Source: Costus lasius (lineage: Eukaryota > Streptophyta > Magnoliopsida > Zingiberales > Costaceae). Taken from it: 64,000 nt of DNA. Numbering within the stretch: the first letter of the stretch is position 1; every line of letters starts with the position of its first letter. The translations under genes and the position numbers were made by a program. The notes beneath the pieces were generated by a model. The model was given only the letters and a program-made list of their open reading frames with translations, had not been told where the DNA came from and did no database searches. Positions 46,804 to 59,811 of this stretch are shown piece by piece. Location of the stretch: the NCBI GenBank assembly GCA_027563935.2, contig CM050454.1, positions 73,428,596 through 73,492,595 of the forward strand. Reading direction: 5' to 3'.

Positions 46804-48499
46804 TGTAAGGGACCCCTTTCAAGAGGGGGGCGAAACCCAGCATGGCGCATATAAGGGAATATAGCAGCGGAAGGGGGTTTCAAGAGTCGCAAAGCATGTA
46901 TAAGATGATCAACTTTGAAAGCTTAAACAAATAGGATGTGATTCATACCATGGCCATCGATTGGATGGCGCCTTGGAAGCAAAGACCAAAGAAGATCTTC
47001 TCCAAATCGTCACACACAAGATGAAGATGCGCTTCTTCTTGTCGTCCCTTGTGCTAGCAAGGTTCGTCCAAGTATCCTTGATCGAATGGAAAGGGAAAGA
47101 GAAAAATTTCTTGCTTGGCGAAAACTCTCCCAATGTCGTCCACTTCTTCTTCACGAGAGAATTGCTTCAAGAGCAAAGTCAAGCGACGACAATAGAGCGA
47201 GAGGGAGGCGTGAAGAGAGACCACAAGAGTCGTGGTCACGTAAGTGACATGCTTTCTAAAAATAGAAAGCCACTCTTCCATATGCGATCATGGGTTTACC
47301 CCAATCGCAAACCTCTCTTAAATTGAACCACACGCTCAACCAATGAGCTAGTTCAATTCGGTTTGGTCCAAGACCAATTAACCCAAGCAATATGGTCTAG
47401 ATCTCAAATAAACCCTAAGGCTCCAGATCTAACCGTTCATCTCCTGATGCTCCTGATCTCACCGATCGAGCATCCATTCTCTCGATCGAAGCTTACCGAT
47501 CTCAAGCCCTAATCAATCAAACATGATCAGACCAGATCTCACTTACAATCAGAGATTAAATCCCTTTAAACTGAACCCAAACAATTCAGTCCACACGATC
47601 TGACTTAAGTAAGCCATATCATCAAATTGTGTGACCCTGAGGGTTTCCTCTAAATGTCGGTAACGATAATTCTCATTATCACGATCAGTGAGGGGTATCT
47701 AGCAACACATCACTGTCTCCCGATATAAAGGAAAGAGTCTTCCAAGACTACACCCAAAATACAGCACAAGTGTGAATCCAATTCACAAGGCATGCAAATT
47801 TCCTTTGCCACTGGATGTTCTTATTGGACAAGCCTGTCAAGCTTGTAACTCCAATATGATGAGCATGATTAGATCAGATGAACACAGTCATCTGGGTATG
47901 GCCATACACTCTCTCAATCATCTCATCCAGGGGGCCCCTTTAGAACATCACACTCCTTAAACAAGGAGACGGCAATCCTATGTCTATCACTAGTGCCCTA
48001 ACCTGATTCAAGCTCACCATCCAAGATAGTCTATAATCATTATGTTTCAAATGATATTGAACTATCTCAAAACAATGACAATCATCATTTAGAAAACACA
48101 AGTGATCTCAAGTCAGAGGAAATGTGCCACTTGTCACATTCAAGGAATATTCACATTGTGACAAACAATTGAACATCCTAGTAGGGTCTGTCCAGTACAT
48201 CCCATGTACCCATGAGTCTACATCTTATTCCATGCTCGAAGCATCCTATAAGATCAGAACACATATTAGTCTCAAACATATCAAGGCTGTCTCATGTTCA
48301 CCAAGATATCTCGACTAAGGACTTATAGCATGTCAGCCTAGCTGAACAGCTTTGAGACATTATTCAGAAGAACATATATTGCAGCAGACAATGTAGCTAA
48401 CTGAATAACAACCATGCCTTTATAAACATAACAGTTTATTACATGATACAGATACATTCCCATGGCCTCAAACATTAGCCTTAAGGGCATACCCCAACA
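46804..48499 (-). repeat. 5' LTR of the young copia element
   Basis: 1696 bp, essentially identical to 39370-41065. It acts as promoter LTR for the - strand transcript. Confidence 0.95.
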
Positions 48500-49432
48500 G
48501 GTTGTGCGAATGTGTCTTGCACTCGCCCTTAGATGTTTGCTCACGCCAAAGATTAGAATTCGTCTTGCTCTTGCATATCAATTGATATATAGAGCAAAGG
48601 GGCGGTAGAAATAAAGGTGGTGGCACAATTCACATGAAGGAAGCGATTAGGGTTAAGGGGACGGAGCAATTAGGGTTTGAGATAATCCAAGACTTTACCA
48701 TAAACCTCATCCTCTCTTCCATATGCGCCTAGGACTTGCCATACAAGTCCATGCAGCCATATGTGTCCCAAGACTTGCCTAAGAGGCAAGCTTTCCATCC
48801 AAGGAACGGGGTACCTCACCCTATTAACCCTATTATGCCCTTATGCGCCAATGGGGTTGGTTCTATCCCCATTATACCGTTAAGCCCTATCTTCATGACA
48901 ACTTGTTATTGGGCCTAATTGGGTAATGAGCTAGCCGAAACTTCATTGCACACGTTGATTAAGTCATTGGATTCAATCCAATGCAACCTTAACTCAAATG
49001 TGACCAGCTATGGTCAATTTCGGGTCAACCTATCAAAAATAAAGTTTGGCTCTAATAACTCTCTTCTATCTCATCAGGCCCATTGGCACTGATGAAATCT
49101 CCCAAATAGATCTGAGCTATCCAATAACTTGATCATAAGGCTTCCCGATCAATATAAGAACTTAAGTATCAAGGTGTGCGACCCTATAGGTTCCTTTGAC
49201 GTTGGCAGTGATGTCCTAAGATCATCACAAGCAGTGAGTGGCACCTAGCAATGCATCACTACTGCCCAAGTCATTGGAATGGATATCGACATCGACATCC
49301 CCATCATCGCAACTAGGTACAGATGCATTACAGTCTCTTTGCCAAACTGATATCTGATTGGACAAGTGTGTCACCACTTGTTTTAACCCAATTTCATGGT
49401 CATGACTAAATCAGGTTCTCACCTGGGTATGG

Positions 49433-50305
49433 TGATGAAGGATGAGATTCTAAACCTAGATCCCTTAGGTATGTAGCTCGTGTAGAACAGATAAAGCATT
49501 GATAAGAGAAAGCAATCAAGCATCCTAAGTTTATGGGTCGGAAGGAGAACACCGTATACAAGAAGAGCAAGCTCCATTCTTGGCACAAACGGTCACAACA
49601 CTAAGACAAGTTTCTTTTCCAAATTCAAAACATTTCAACCCCCGTGTGCACAGTAGAAATACATGGCTTTTAAACCTCTCTTCCCAACGTTACAATTTCA
49701 TGTGACCGTTGGCATTAGCATGATTTTGATTGGTGAGTATGGTCGGTTCAGATCCGAGCTGGAGAAAGTTCCTGGCGCATGCTTTGAGTACCTGACGTGG
49801 CACTGACCGTTGGAGTGGCTTGAGCTTGGCTTGTTGTTAACATGGTACTGAACCTTTGAGTGGCTTGAGCTGGGCTTGTAGTTGACCGAATGTTGGCTGT
49901 GACCTGAGTGTGATGACTGAGGATGTGAAGCTTGTTGGTTGGTCTTTGTTCGTTGAGCTGGTTGACTTTCTTGGCTGTCTTTTGAGGATGTTGAAAATGT
50001 CGGCCTCCTTAATTTGGTGATGAAGCTTGCAATGTTGTCATGAAAGTTGGGAAGCATAGGTGCCATGTAGGTGCATTTCATGTGATATGACCTTAGGTTA
50101 GAACAACCTACTACATCCACTACAAAGTAAAACAAGAGCTTGAAAATAAACCTAGGCTAAAGTCCTACCTACAACATAACATCAAAAACAATAAGTGCTA
50201 AAAACAAAATAATGTTGCAACATACAAGTCCCAAAATATTAAAATGCAACAAGTTCACAAAATGATGTCAAGCACAATTAAGTCCTTGAAGATGTCCCTA
50301 CATCA
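49433..50305. mobile_element. Solo LTR, 873 bp, TGATG...CATCA ends
   Basis: Perfect TSD tatgg (49428-49432 and 50306-50310). Comparison with the uninterrupted sister LTR (around 52020-52040) shows the empty site. It begins tgatgaagg and ends cctacatca. The frame at 49698-50135 shows no known motif. It has the same terminal signature as 15436-17179. Confidence 0.75.
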
Positions 50306-52367
50306 TATGGCCATGCACTTTCAGTCATAGAACCATAGGGGCGGCCCCATAGATATCATGCTTCCCTCAGGAAGGGGCAAATCCTCTTTCTGTATATTGA
50401 CCTTCTCATATGGGTCGTGACATACTCAATGACAACCGTTATGACCTCCCAACTACGGTGAGGTGTTAGGTTGTATCAAAGCATGTCCCTAACCATATAA
50501 AAGAGTCAATGACCTCAAGTCAAGAGATCAATGCATCTCCTGTCACTTGTGAGGATAACTCATGATACCAAGTCACTGCTTCATAGCGAGTCGGTCCAGT
50601 ATATCTACCACTGATATACCCATATGTCTGCGTTAATATTGGGAAACCTCGGGGATATATTACAAATTTTTAGCACAAACATTACATAATACATAGCACA
50701 GTAGAAGAATATCCTCGAAATAGGCTAGTCCCAAAAACCCAGTGAAGATGTCTTGCGAGGGGGTCGACACGATGAGATAGAAAATATCTAGAGCAAGGCG
50801 ATGCCGATGTTGAGGTAGGTGCCCAAGCGTGCGCCCTTTGCAGTCTCACACACACGGATACCTCGAGCTCTCTTCTTCCTCGCCCGGTGCTAGCCTCGGG
50901 AAGAAGATCCAAACCTTAGGGTGCCTTCTACTTTACTTGCGCCACTTCTAGAGGAAGATGCACCAAGAGGAAAGGTAGAAGAAGGAGATGCCACTAATGC
51001 CTTAAAGTCTTTTCACCAAGAGGGAAGAAGGATGAAGGCTTGTGGCTTGATGGAAGAAGGAGTTGTGCCACCCTTCTTAGTCTCCCCCTTAGCCCTTTAG
51101 TTCACGCCAATTCAATGTGTATTGAGGGCTCACGCATGCTTCTATTTTATAGAAGCAAGATGTGGACAAGGAAAGGGGTGGGGCGCAACTCATCATGAAG
51201 GGGCGGCTAGGGTATGAAAGGGGTTAGCAATTAGGGTTTTTAGGGTTTAGGAAAGACTCCAAGCCTTTTCCATAAACATCCTCTAATCGCTTAGGACTTA
51301 CCATGTAAATCCATCATGCCTTAGATGCCTCAACCCTTGCCATAGATGCAAGGTTTCCATCCAAGCACAAAGGGGCAAGGCACCTAAACCTTCCAAAGAA
51401 GCAAAAGGCGCCTCCCTCACCCCATTATGCCCCTAGGCGCCAATGGGGTGAGACTTCTCCCCATTATACCCTTTTAGCCTATTCTCTCTTCATGATAATT
51501 AGTTTTTAGGCCTCATTGGGTAATGAGCTAGCCAAAACTTCATTGCATAGGTTGTTTGAGCAATTGGATCCAATCCAATGCAACCTTAATCCAAATTTGA
51601 CCAACCATAGTCAAATACGGGTCAACCTGCCAGCAATGAAGTTTGGCTCCAATAACTCTCTTCCATCTCATCAGGCTCATTGGCGCTGATGAAATCTCCT
51701 AAATAGATCTGAGTTATCTAATAACTCGATCATAAGGCTTCCCGATCAATACGAGAACTTGAGTATCAAGTGCGACCCTGTAGGTTCTTCAGACATTGGC
51801 AGTTCTGACCCAAGGTCACCAAAAGCAGTAAGTGGCACCTAGCAGTGCATCGCTGCTACATAAGTCATCGGAATGGATATCGAGATCGACATCCCTATCA
51901 TCGCAACTAGGTACATATGCATTATAGTCTCTTTGCCGAACTAATATCCGATTGGACAAGTGTGTCACCACGTGTTTTCACCCAATCACATGGTCAGGAC
52001 TAAATCAGGTTCTCACCTGGGTATGGCCATACACTTTCAGTCATAAAATGATAGAGGAGCTCCATCAATATCAAGCTTCCCTTAAGAAGGGGCAAATCCT
52101 CTGTCTGTCCATTGACCTTCTCATATGGGTCATAACATGCTCAATGACAACCGTTATGATCTCCCAACTATGGTGAGGTGTTAGGTTGTATCAAAGAATG
52201 TCCCTAACCATATAGAATGGTCAATGACCTCAAGTCAAGGGATTAATGCATCTCCTGTCACTTGTGAGGATAACTCATGACACCAATTCATTGCCTCACA
52301 GCGGGTCGGTCCAGTATATCCACCACTGATATTCCCATATGTCTGCGTTAGCACCTCGTGCCTAACC

Positions 52368-54983
52368 TGTAACATCCCCTCAGAATAAACCCCAATCACA
52401 GACAGAAACCGCGGAAGATAGGGAACGTCACACACAAAACAACAAGACAGATGCTAGGGAATGATAGCTTACGGAAAATGATTCGGAAAATTTCGGCAGC
52501 ATGTCCCCAGAAAAACTAAGGAAATTCCTGTACATGCTCCATAAACACAAACTGAAACATACCATTTCGAAATCAAAATTCTTAATCCTTATCACAACAT
52601 CAAACTAATAAATCACAATAATCAAAGAACACTGAACAAAACAGAATTCACCGAAAACAGGCTTAAGCCCTCGGTTTATCAGTCGTATCAAAACCAAATG
52701 CCAACCCGGAAACAATATCACAGTAGTCGAAAACTAACAGCCACATCCGGCTAACATGTCAATGGACAAAATCATAAAAACCTCGGCCACATCCGGCCCT
52801 CAAAATAGCACAGGCTCGCAGGCCCCAAAATATCAAGTCAGAAAACTAAACATCCGCTCACGCTGTAGGCTCCTGTCCTGCATCTGGAAATATCGTGGAA
52901 TGAGCTACACGGCTCAGTGAGTAGATAGTCTCGTTTGACCATCCACTAATATACAATCAAAAATAGATGCAGATATCTTTTCAAAGCTTTTAACGGAATA
53001 TGTCAAAGTATGATACATAAGAAAACCGATAACCATAAATCACAATCATGATCAGAAAACAATACACCCACAACCTCGGGCAACCAGACACAAAACAGCC
53101 TATCCGGCTAACAGACTAAGGATCACACAACTAATGTCCAGTGATTCAGAATTGACCCCAAGGGTCCAACCTGGCCCTCGTCAAGGCACTGAGAGTAACT
53201 TGCAACAAACAATGGTGAGGCGTAGATTCAAGAGGTGGCCCCCCGCCAGGTCACGACGTGGCACTTTGCTCTACGACACTCAACCGCACCCCCTTACCGG
53301 GAACACAAACAGAACAGAACGGAAGGTGAATGAATTCAAGAGGTGGCCCCCGTCTGACCAAGACGTGGCACTTTGTTTCAAACACCCAACTCTCAAAAGG
53401 TTTATCACTTGGACAAAAATACCCTTAACACAAACCGGAAACCTGAACCTCTAACCTGGTCACTAGACTCTAGAACAGTCCCTCCATTACCGGAAACAAA
53501 TCGGAATAGGTTGGGTGGATTCTCCAACCCCAAATCAGAATGACTGTTCACTGAGTGCTCTAGTTGACCCTTAGGTTCAGTCCACTCAAGTCTAGGACCC
53601 TTATCGAGTGCATACAACACAAACATTGTCTCGAACATCACATCAATCAAGTTCAGGAAAGGTCCTTAAATTTCATGCAAACATGGTTTAACCTTTTCTA
53701 AGTTATCATCCAAGGTTATCAATCAATATTTCACATCAATACTTCCTACATACACCATTCAACTAAAAATACATATTAATACCGAAAATTCACCAAATTT
53801 CATCCGCAGATAACATAAATACAGGAAATCACAAAATCATAGTTTTCTCCTAGTTCTTATAACAAAAGACAGAAATGCCCCTAGTTCAAAATTTAAGTCA
53901 TGCAGGAAAACTTATCCAAAAATTTCGTAAAAATAGCCATTACATCCCTCATGATCCTTAGATTCGTAATTTCAAGTTTTCCCCCAATTTAACTAGAAAA
54001 TTTACCGAATTACCCCTAGGTCAATTTCAGTCAACAGAAATTTTTATTTCTAAAAATTCCCCAAAAATAACGGTAGAGTCCTCATATACCTAATTTCATG
54101 AAAATCAGGTTTGCCCCAATTTTTACCCATACATTTGGGAGCAATTTCATGAAGAAGGGGCGAAATTCTCAATTAAGCCCTAATCTTCATGTAATTGAAT
54201 GTTTAAAGCCACATACATGTTTAATCAAGGTCTAATTGATGATTAGAAGTCTTAGAGATGAAAAGCCCTAATTTTTATGCAAACTAGGGTTTCGAAATTT
54301 AGGGAAAAACAAAGAAATGTGTACAACTTGAAATCAAGAGTTCATGTCATCTTTCTAGCATTAATCTTCTCTAAATCAAGCAACACTTCCAATATGCGTG
54401 AACTAGGTGAAAGAGAAGATCCACTCACCTTGATTTTGGTTCTTCCAAACCACACTTCCCCACGCCTTCCCTCACGCCACACACGTCGCCGGAAGCGCTC
54501 AAGGAGTCGCCGGAAGTCGCCTCTACCACCACTCGCCGCCGGCCACAAGAAGAGGAGAAGGGAGAAGAAGGCAAGCCGCCACCTTCACCTAAGGGAGAAA
54601 AAAAAATCGTGAGCAATGAGGGAAACGTGGGTGAACATGGATCCCTCTAGCTTTACGATTTTTGCCCACTAAGCCTCCAAAGATCCAAACCCAATAGCAA
54701 CATAAGTGGAAGATCCAATAACCCTTTAGTATAAGCTATCCTCCACCTCACCCTTATCAAGGGCTCTTACCCTTTTCTAATAGATAGACACCACTAGCCT
54801 AGTGGCGTGCAGCACACATTCTACGCCTTAAGTCACAGGTTCGAATCCTCTCCACGACACATATTTTTACATCGCAGGAAAAATACATAAGTCAATACAT
54901 TACCTCATTGAAAAACTTCCACAACAAAGCTAGATAAACAAAATTTTATTTTCTTACCTGCTATTAAATTTCCGGATCTTACA
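52368..54983 (-). repeat. 3' LTR of the gypsy chromovirus
   Basis: 2616 bp, tgtaacatcc...ggatcttaca. Small frames inside it (for example 53134-53454) recur in the other LTR and are not genes. Confidence 0.95.
54795..54848 (+). promoter_or_regulatory. tRNA-like RNA polymerase III promoter boxes within the LTR, antisense
   Basis: An A-box match (tagcctagtgg, 54795-54805) and a B-box match (ggttcgaatcc, 54838-54848) are separated by 32 bp, a normal tRNA/SINE spacing. A T-run (attttt) follows near 54863. The same arrangement is in the other LTR at about 62235-62290. No full tRNA cloverleaf is evident. Confidence 0.45.
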
Positions 54984-55012
54984 TTCCTTCCCCCTTAAAA
55001 AGCTTTAGTCCT

Positions 55013-58000
55013 CTAAAGCTCACCACCCAAATCATCGAATAGCTGAGGGAACTCTCTTCTCATATCTGACTCTGACTCCCAAGTAGCTTCTTCGACTGAC
55101 TGGTTTCCCCAGATAACTTTTACAAGCGGTACTGTCTTGTTCCTTAGGACTTTGTCTTTCCTATCCACAATCCTCAGTGGTCTCTCTACAAAGGTCAGAT
55201 CACTCTGGATCTGCAGGGGAGCAGAATCAAGCACATGAGATGGATCTGCACAGTATTTCCTCAGAACTGACACATGAAATACATTATGAAGATGCTCCAG
55301 AGATGGTGGCAGAGCTAGTCTGTAAGCTACAGGACTAACCCTCTCTACAATATCGTAAGGTGCAACAAACCTCGGGCTCAGCTTTCCCTTCTTGCCAAAC
55401 CGCATGACACCCTTGGTTGGTGAAACCTTCAGAAACACATGATCCCCCACCATAAACTCTATGGGACGACGACGATCATCTGCATAACTCTTCTGCCTGT
55501 CCCGAGCAACCTTCAATTTTTCCTGGATAACTCTGACTCTATCTGTAGCCTCCTGCACAGCCTCTGATCTCAGAATCATCCGGTCCCCCGATTCCTCCCA
55601 ACTCAGAGGAGACCTACACTTCCTGCCATACAGAGCCTCGTACGGAGCCATCTGAATACTGGAGTGAAAGCTGTTATTGTAGGTGAACTCTATCAGGGAT
55701 AAATCACTGTCCCACTCAGAGCTCCAATCTACAACATAAGCCCTCAGCAAATCCTCCAAAGTCTGTATAGTACGCTCTGACTGACCATCTGACTGCGGAT
55801 GGTAGGCGGTACTAAAACTCAACTTAGTGCCAAGACCCTCATGCAAGCTCTTCCAGAATCTGGAAAGGAATCTGGAATCGCGGTCTGATACAATATCCAC
55901 AGGCACTCCGTGTAATCTGACTATCTCGTTGATGTACAGCTTAGCCAGCCGATCGAGTGGATAAGTCATCCGAATAGGCAAAAAGTGTGCAGCCTTCGTG
56001 AGCCTGTCTACGATGACCCAAACCGCATCATGCCCTCTCCTGGTCCGAGGCAACCCACAAACAAAATCCATACTAATGTACTCCCACTTCCACTGTGGGA
56101 TAGGGAGCTGCTGCAATAATCCCCCAGGCCTCTGGTGTTCAGCCTTCAAAGTCTGACAGGTCAAACACCGAGATACGAACACCGCGACCTCCTTCTTCAT
56201 GCCTGGCCACCAGAAATCTTTCTTCAAATCCTGATACATTTTTGTGACTCTGGGATGCAAGGAATACTTGGAGTTATGACCCTCCTCCAAGATCTCTCTC
56301 CTCAGACTAGGTTCCTCAGGGACACACACCCTTCCACGGAACCGCAGAATACTATCACCAGATAAGCTGAAATCCTCCACTGGCCCGGCAGCCAACCTCT
56401 CTCTGATCTGAACTAGACTCGGATCTACCAGCTGCTGATCCCTGATCCTCTGTAGTAAAGCAGACTGAACCCAGAGAAAAGCCACATATCCAGACTGAAC
56501 TCTGGGAGACACCTCAACCCTGAGCTCTCGAAACTCCTGTAGTAACTGCCACTCACTGACTCTTAGTGCTGCTACCGAAGTAACTGGGTGTCTGCTCAAT
56601 GCATCAGCTACCACATTGGCTTTCCCGGCCTGATACTGAATAGAGAAATCATAATCCTTTATCAGCTCCATCCACCTTCTCTGCCTCATATTCAACTCCT
56701 TCTGAGTGAAAATGTACTTGAGACTCTGATGATCAGTAAATAAGTCAAACTCCTGTCCCAATAGATAGTGGCGCCATATCTTCAGTGCAAAAACCACTGC
56801 CGCCAACTCCAAATCATGTGTGGGATAGTTTAACTCATACTCCTTCAGTTGCCGTGAAGCATAAGCTACTACGGCCCCTTTTTGCATCAGGACGCAGCCC
56901 AGTCCTTTGCCTGAGGCATCAGTATAAACAGTAAACCTCTCCCTTTCCGTAGGAATGATAAGGATGGGTGTACTGGTCAATCTCCTTTTTAGCTCCTGGA
57001 AGCTTTCCTCACACTTCTCGTCCCAAACAAACTTAGCCTCTTTCCTGGTCAGTTTGGTTAAGGGACCCGCCAGCTTGGAGAACCCCTCCACAAACCTCCT
57101 GTAATATCCTGCTAATCCCAGAAAGCTCCGGATCTCTGTGGCACTAGTTGGTCTTCCCCAGTTCAGGATAGCCTGTACCTTCACTGGATCCACAGACACG
57201 CCCTGACCCGATATCACATGCCCTAGAAAGCTGATCTGATCCAACCAAAACTCGCACTTGCTGGCCTTAGCATACAACTGGTGCTTCCTCAGAATTGCTA
57301 GTACCCTACGCAAGTCCCTAGCGTGATCCTGATAAGTACGGGAGTATACCAGTATATCATCTATAAATACCACCACACAAGTGTCTAACAACTCGTGAAA
57401 CACCCTGTTCATCAGATCCATAAAAACAGCAGGTGCATTGGTCAGTCCAAAAGGCATAACTACAAACTCGTAGTGTCCATACCTGGTCCTGAAAGCAGTC
57501 TTCAGGATATCCTCATCCCTCACCCTGAGCTGATGGTATCCTGACCTCAGATCGATCTTGGAGAACACAGTGGCACCCTGCAACTGATCGAACAGATCAT
57601 CTATCCTCGGAAGGGGATACTTATTCTTTACAGTCACCTGATTCAGCTGGCGGTAATCTATACACATCCTCAGTGTTCCGTCCTTCTTCTTTACAAACAA
57701 GACTGGCGCTCCCCAGGGTGAAGCACTCGGTCTGATATACCCCTTTTCAAGCAATTCCTCTAACTGCTTCTTCAACTCAGCTAACTCTGAGGTGGCCATA
57801 TGATAAGGAGCCTTTGATATTGGAGCTGTACCAGGCACCAGCTCAATACCAAACTCCACATCCCTGTGGGGAGGCAAACCTGAAAACTCATCCGAGAATA
57901 CATCAGGAAACTCACAAACTACCTCCATCTGAGCTAAGTCTGGATCTGAGTCTTCTTGCACCTTAACATGTGCAAGGTATCCTTTACACCCACTGGCTAG

Positions 58001-59668
58001 CAACCTACTGGCATGCACAAATGATATCAAAAGTGGCCCTTGATCAGACACCAGGCCCCTTACTAGCAGATGACTCCCATCATGCAGATGCAGAGTAACA
58101 ATCTTCTCAAAGCAATCCACTGTAGCGTGGTGAGAAGATAGCCAATCCATGCCTAGGATCAAATCATAATCCTGCATGCCTAGTAGTATCAAATCAACTA
58201 TAAACTGGTACTGCTCTACGTGAATAACACAGTCAGGGTAGACTATGTCAGTGGATAAACTATCCCCCAGGGGTGTACATACTGAAACTGTGTAATCTAG
58301 TACTCTAGGTGAGACAGGTAGTCTAGAAGCAAAGTTAGCAGACACAAAGGACAAATTGGACCCCGGATCAAACAAAATACGAGCTAACTGATCAAAAACA
58401 TGTAAAGTACCTTCTACGACGGATCGGGAAGCTCGAGTGTCCTTCTCTGCTATAGCGTAGACTCTGGCCTGGACAGCTGGTCTCTCGGTACCCCGGATCT
58501 GTGGGCCATGCGCCGTGCAATCTTTGATCCTGTGCCCCACTTTTCCGCACTTGAAGCACGCCCCGGACTTCTTGTGGCAGTCCGCCTTCAGGTGACCCTT
58601 GGCCCCACAATGGTAACAGACTCTGTCCTCTACCCGGCCATCAGTACCCTGCTGCTGTGGCTGAGATGTCTGCTGCGGTCTCTGAGTTCCCTTCCCCTGG
58701 TAAGGTCTGTATCGGCCTCTCTTCTGGTCCTTCCCCTTATGGTATTTCCTACTGCCTCCACCAGTCTGCTGGGAACCCGGTGCCTCAGCTATAGGGGCTA
58801 TAACTAGGGCCGTCTCGGCCTGCTCCTCCAGGATGTACTTCTTCGCGGTGCGGGCACGATCCAGCATCTCGGCATAAGTCTCCAAGTGCTGCAATCCTAC
58901 CTTCTGTCTAATATCCCTTCTGAGACCCCTGAGAAATTTCTTAGCTCGTCTATCCTCAGTATTTATCAAGTGTGGAGCATACTTCCCAAGCTTTGAGAAC
59001 ATCAAGTCATATTGATCCACCGTCATGTCCCCTTGTTCCAAGTGGATAAACTCCACCTCCCTATCCTCAACCAGGCTGGTGGGGAAGAATTTCTCATTGA
59101 ACCGGGACAAGAAGTATTGCCACGTCACCGGTTCGGATTTGTCCACCGCGAGTCTCAGCTCACTTTTCCACCACACATCTGCGTCACCACGCATCATATA
59201 AGTGGCCAAACATAATCTGTCCTCATCTGAACATCGCATCACTTGGAAGATCATCTCCAAGCCCAAAAGCCAGTCCTCTGCCATCCTGTAATCTGGACTC
59301 CCATAAAAAGAGCTAGGGCCCAACCGCTGGAATTCAACCACAAGCAAGGCATAGCGCCTATGGGTGTCCTCCGGCAAGCTAACCCCCGGGCCCGAGTCAG
59401 ACTCAGACCCCCGCCCCTGCGTCGGTATCTGGGTCTGAGACAGAAGCTGCAATTGCTCTCTGAACTCGCGTTGCTGTTCGCGATTCTGCTGTAACAGCTG
59501 CTGCTGCACCTCCTGGTGCTGGGTCTGCTGCTGCTGCAGCATCTGAGCCTGTTGCTGGATTAGTGCGTTCTGTTGCTGCACCATACTAGTCAAAGACTCC
59601 ATAGCCCGCAGGAATTCAGCAGTCTGATCACTGCTGCCAGCACTAGCACTCGACCTGGGGCGCACCAT
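55013..59668 (-). CDS. Ty3/gypsy chromovirus Gag-Pol polyprotein
   Basis: About 1551 residues from the ATG at 59668. The frame is open 7 codons further upstream, but only from a GTG. In the numbering of that longer frame, a Gln-rich coiled-coil-like N-terminus occupies 36-90. The gag core ends before two zinc knuckles, C358-C371 and C378-C391. The protease site is [12 protein letters not shown] (about 439-450), with Pro in place of Ser/Thr. RT runs 640-830 with FIDD at 775-778. RNase H has YTDAS (D924) and FTDHQSL (D986). The integrase has the zinc site H1138, H1145, C1175, C1178 and the triad D1208, D1269, E1305. A GKLSPRF segment follows, then a chromodomain-like tail (about 1498-1545, EEATWESE). 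Domain order RT before integrase and the tail indicate a Tekay/Del-type chromovirus. The chromodomain may steer insertion to modified chromatin. Confidence 0.95.
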   Translation of the reverse strand: MVRPRSSASAGSSDQTAEFLRAMESLTSMVQQQNALIQQQAQMLQQQQTQHQEVQQQLLQQNREQQREFREQLQLLSQTQIPTQGRGSESDSGPGVSLPEDTHRRYALLVVEFQRLGPSSFYGSPDYRMAEDWLLGLEMIFQVMRCSDEDRLCLATYMMRGDADVWWKSELRLAVDKSEPVTWQYFLSRFNEKFFPTSLVEDREVEFIHLEQGDMTVDQYDLMFSKLGKYAPHLINTEDRRAKKFLRGLRRDIRQKVGLQHLETYAEMLDRARTAKKYILEEQAETALVIAPIAEAPGSQQTGGGSRKYHKGKDQKRGRYRPYQGKGTQRPQQTSQPQQQGTDGRVEDRVCYHCGAKGHLKADCHKKSGACFKCGKVGHRIKDCTAHGPQIRGTERPAVQARVYAIAEKDTRASRSVVEGTLHVFDQLARILFDPGSNLSFVSANFASRLPVSPRVLDYTVSVCTPLGDSLSTDIVYPDCVIHVEQYQFIVDLILLGMQDYDLILGMDWLSSHHATVDCFEKIVTLHLHDGSHLLVRGLVSDQGPLLISFVHASRLLASGCKGYLAHVKVQEDSDPDLAQMEVVCEFPDVFSDEFSGLPPHRDVEFGIELVPGTAPISKAPYHMATSELAELKKQLEELLEKGYIRPSASPWGAPVLFVKKKDGTLRMCIDYRQLNQVTVKNKYPLPRIDDLFDQLQGATVFSKIDLRSGYHQLRVRDEDILKTAFRTRYGHYEFVVMPFGLTNAPAVFMDLMNRVFHELLDTCVVVFIDDILVYSRTYQDHARDLRRVLAILRKHQLYAKASKCEFWLDQISFLGHVISGQGVSVDPVKVQAILNWGRPTSATEIRSFLGLAGYYRRFVEGFSKLAGPLTKLTRKEAKFVWDEKCEESFQELKRRLTSTPILIIPTERERFTVYTDASGKGLGCVLMQKGAVVAYASRQLKEYELNYPTHDLELAAVVFALKIWRHYLLGQEFDLFTDHQSLKYIFTQKELNMRQRRWMELIKDYDFSIQYQAGKANVVADALSRHPVTSVAALRVSEWQLLQEFRELRVEVSPRVQSGYVAFLWVQSALLQRIRDQQLVDPSLVQIRERLAAGPVEDFSLSGDSILRFRGRVCVPEEPSLRREILEEGHNSKYSLHPRVTKMYQDLKKDFWWPGMKKEVAVFVSRCLTCQTLKAEHQRPGGLLQQLPIPQWKWEYISMDFVCGLPRTRRGHDAVWVIVDRLTKAAHFLPIRMTYPLDRLAKLYINEIVRLHGVPVDIVSDRDSRFLSRFWKSLHEGLGTKLSFSTAYHPQSDGQSERTIQTLEDLLRAYVVDWSSEWDSDLSLIEFTYNNSFHSSIQMAPYEALYGRKCRSPLSWEESGDRMILRSEAVQEATDRVRVIQEKLKVARDRQKSYADDRRRPIEFMVGDHVFLKVSPTKGVMRFGKKGKLSPRFVAPYDIVERVSPVAYRLALPPSLEHLHNVFHVSVLRKYCADPSHVLDSAPLQIQSDLTFVERPLRIVDRKDKVLRNKTVPLVKVIWGNQSVEEATWESESDMRREFPQLFDDLGGEL

Positions 59669-59811
59669 ACTGGCTCCTAAAATACACACAAATCAAATTT
59701 ACAATCAAGTCAGTTCTCAAACAAGTTTCCTAGCTGTCTAGCAATACACAAGCAAGGTTTTCCAACCCCCATACAGCTATCATTAGCTAGTTCATTGCTC
59801 TGATACCATTC

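Larger units (their letters stand above)
39370..48499 (-). mobile_element. Full-length young Ty1/copia retrotransposon
   Basis: Perfect TSD ggttg (39365-39369 and 48500-48504). Two 1696-bp LTRs, in which I found one substitution (tagged by gatcgtcc against gttcgtcc). The primer site ttggtatcagagc lies at 46790-46802 on the - strand. The polypurine tract is the complement of atctcccacttgcac at 41066-41080. The polyprotein frame is open throughout in copia order (integrase before RT). This is the most recent large insertion in the window. Confidence 0.95.
38939..50636 (-). repeat. Copia-type LTR copy 1, split by later insertions
   Basis: Its pieces are 38939-39369, 48505-49432 and 50311-50636. 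Together they give about 1.7 kb homologous to the LTR at 50637-62667. It begins tgttgggaaaccctcgg. The pieces are separated by a full-length copia element (39370-48499) and an 873-bp solo LTR (49433-50305). Its right part is cut where the next copia element starts at 50637. No second LTR of its own is visible. Confidence 0.75.

Noticed and set aside
53134..53454. 106-codon frame, repeated at 60578-60898
   Set aside because: The repetition is explained by the two chromovirus LTRs. The sequence is low in protein-like features.
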